Part shown: piece after piece, positions 5,326 through 5,854 of the stretch
How positions within the stretch are numbered: position 1 is the first letter of the stretch
Layout: every line of letters starts with the position of its first letter
DNA from: Azotobacter paspali
GTDB lineage: Bacteria; Pseudomonadota; Gammaproteobacteria; Pseudomonadales; Pseudomonadaceae
Assembly: GCF_042434745.1 (NCBI RefSeq)
Contig: NZ_JBHLSS010000099.1
Strand: one strand, 5' to 3'
Length of the DNA stretch: 5,854 nt
Translations under genes and position numbers: made by a program
Notes under the pieces: model-generated
The model's input: the letters and a program-made list of their open reading frames with translations, nothing else
Told to the model about the DNA's origin: nothing
The model's database searches: none

Positions 5326-5854
5326 ATGAAGCAACTGTCCTTCGCCGACGCCGAGTACGCCGGCAAGCGCAAGCAGACCCGCCGCGAGCGCTTCCTGCTC
5401 GAAATGGACGAGGTGGTGCCGTGGACGGGGCTGATCGCCCTGATCGAGCCCCACTACCCGAAGGGCGAAGGCGGTCAGCCTGCCTATCCACTGGCCGCCA
5501 TGCTGCGCGTGCACCTGATGCAGAACGGGTTCGGCTACAGCGATCCGGCGATGGAGGAGGCGCTGTACGAGCCCCCCCTCTGCGCCAGTTTGCAGGGCTG
5601 AACCTGGAGCGTATCCCGGACGAGACCACGATCCTCAACTTTCGCCGCCTGCTGGAGCAGCACGAACTGGCCGGAGGAATACTGGAGGTGATCAACGGCT
5701 ACCTGGGCGAACGCGGGCTGTCGCTGTGCCAGGGGACCCTCGTCGACGCCACCTTGATCCATACGCCGAGCTCGACCAAGAACCAGGACGGCAAGCGCGA
5801 CCCGGAAATGCACTCGACGAAGAAGGGCAAGCAATGGTACTTCGGCATGAAGGC
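5326..5854 (+). pseudogene. IS5-family transposase, N-terminal half, frame change in a C7 run (partial)
   Basis: The first frame (ATG 5326 to TGA 5601) gives the IS5-family N-terminus: MKQLSFADAEYAGKRKQTRR, then VVPWTGLIALIEPHYPKGEG and PAYPLAAMLRVHLMQ up to MEEALYE. The protein then continues in the -1 frame from about 5577 to the window end as LRQFAGLNLERIPDETTILN and FRRLLEQHELAGGILEVIN. It goes on to GTLVDATLIHTPSSTKN and KKGKQWYFGMKA. The aspartate in VDAT (codon 5745) is the first catalytic Asp of the DDE triad. The change occurs in seven consecutive C (5572-5578). With one more C the frames would join with the family's spacing between LYE and LRQF. It may be a disabling one-base deletion, a sequencing error in a homopolymer, or -1 frameshifting. 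No good Shine-Dalgarno precedes ATG 5326, so the start is chosen by homology. Confidence 0.85.

Larger units (their letters stand above)
5210..5854 (+). mobile_element. IS5-family insertion sequence, left-hand part
   Basis: The second IS5-family piece is identified by the transposase N-terminus and runs off the right edge. Its left end was not fixed. CTAG at 5206-5209, overlapping the gst stop codon, fits the YTAR target that IS5-family elements commonly duplicate, but the bases after it do not convincingly mirror the candidate right end near 250. The base composition jumps to GC-rich from about 5300. Confidence 0.5.

Noticed and set aside
5228..5834. Several minus-strand frames (5228-5695, 5257-5514, 5535-5834)
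   Set aside because: They are opposite the IS5 transposase; one is Arg/Ser/Pro-rich, typical of antisense of GC-rich genes.

Overview
The window looks like an accessory, transposon-worn region of a Gammaproteobacterium, most likely a Pseudomonas. That assignment is an inference from the IS5-type transposase ends, the GcvA-like LysR regulator and the GstA-type glutathione transferase; there is no rRNA or housekeeping gene to anchor it. GC-rich IS5-family pieces sit at both edges in the same orientation. Between them lies a visibly more AT-rich stretch with two intact and several broken genes.

Layout: (1) 1-125 is the C-terminal end of an IS5-family transposase, followed by a gene-free stretch to 464 holding a strong hairpin terminator and a 6-bp inverted repeat. 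(2) 465-1373, minus strand, is an intact GcvA-like LysR regulator. It faces a divergent promoter region with a T-N11-A dyad. (3) 1514-1987 is the N-terminal third of a PLP-dependent alpha-oxoamine synthase, truncated before its catalytic lysine. (4) 2097-3269 is an intact sugar-phosphate cyclase of the dehydroquinate-synthase superfamily, closest by eye to sedoheptulose-7-phosphate cyclases (2-epi-5-epi-valiolone synthase type). It has a strong Shine-Dalgarno sequence and a plausible promoter of its own. (5) 3291-3820 holds the remains of an N-acylglucosamine 2-epimerase (AGE) family gene, visible only by joining reading frames across at least three frameshifts. (6) At about 3816-3822 the AGE remnant runs directly into the effector domain of a second, decapitated LysR regulator that ends at 4445. 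(7) 4598-5209 is an intact GstA-like glutathione transferase in which the usual cis-proline is alanine. (8) 5326-5854 is the N-terminal half of an IS5-family transposase, split by a frame change in a run of seven C.

Interpretation (inference): regulator, oxoamine synthase, sugar-phosphate cyclase and AGE epimerase look like part of a small C7-cyclitol or aminocyclitol-type biosynthetic locus that is decaying. The cyclase is the only pathway enzyme left whole. The IS5 pieces on both sides suggest that transposition, deletion or IS-mediated recombination trimmed the locus. Whether the cyclase is still used, or is simply the last gene to decay, is the main open question.
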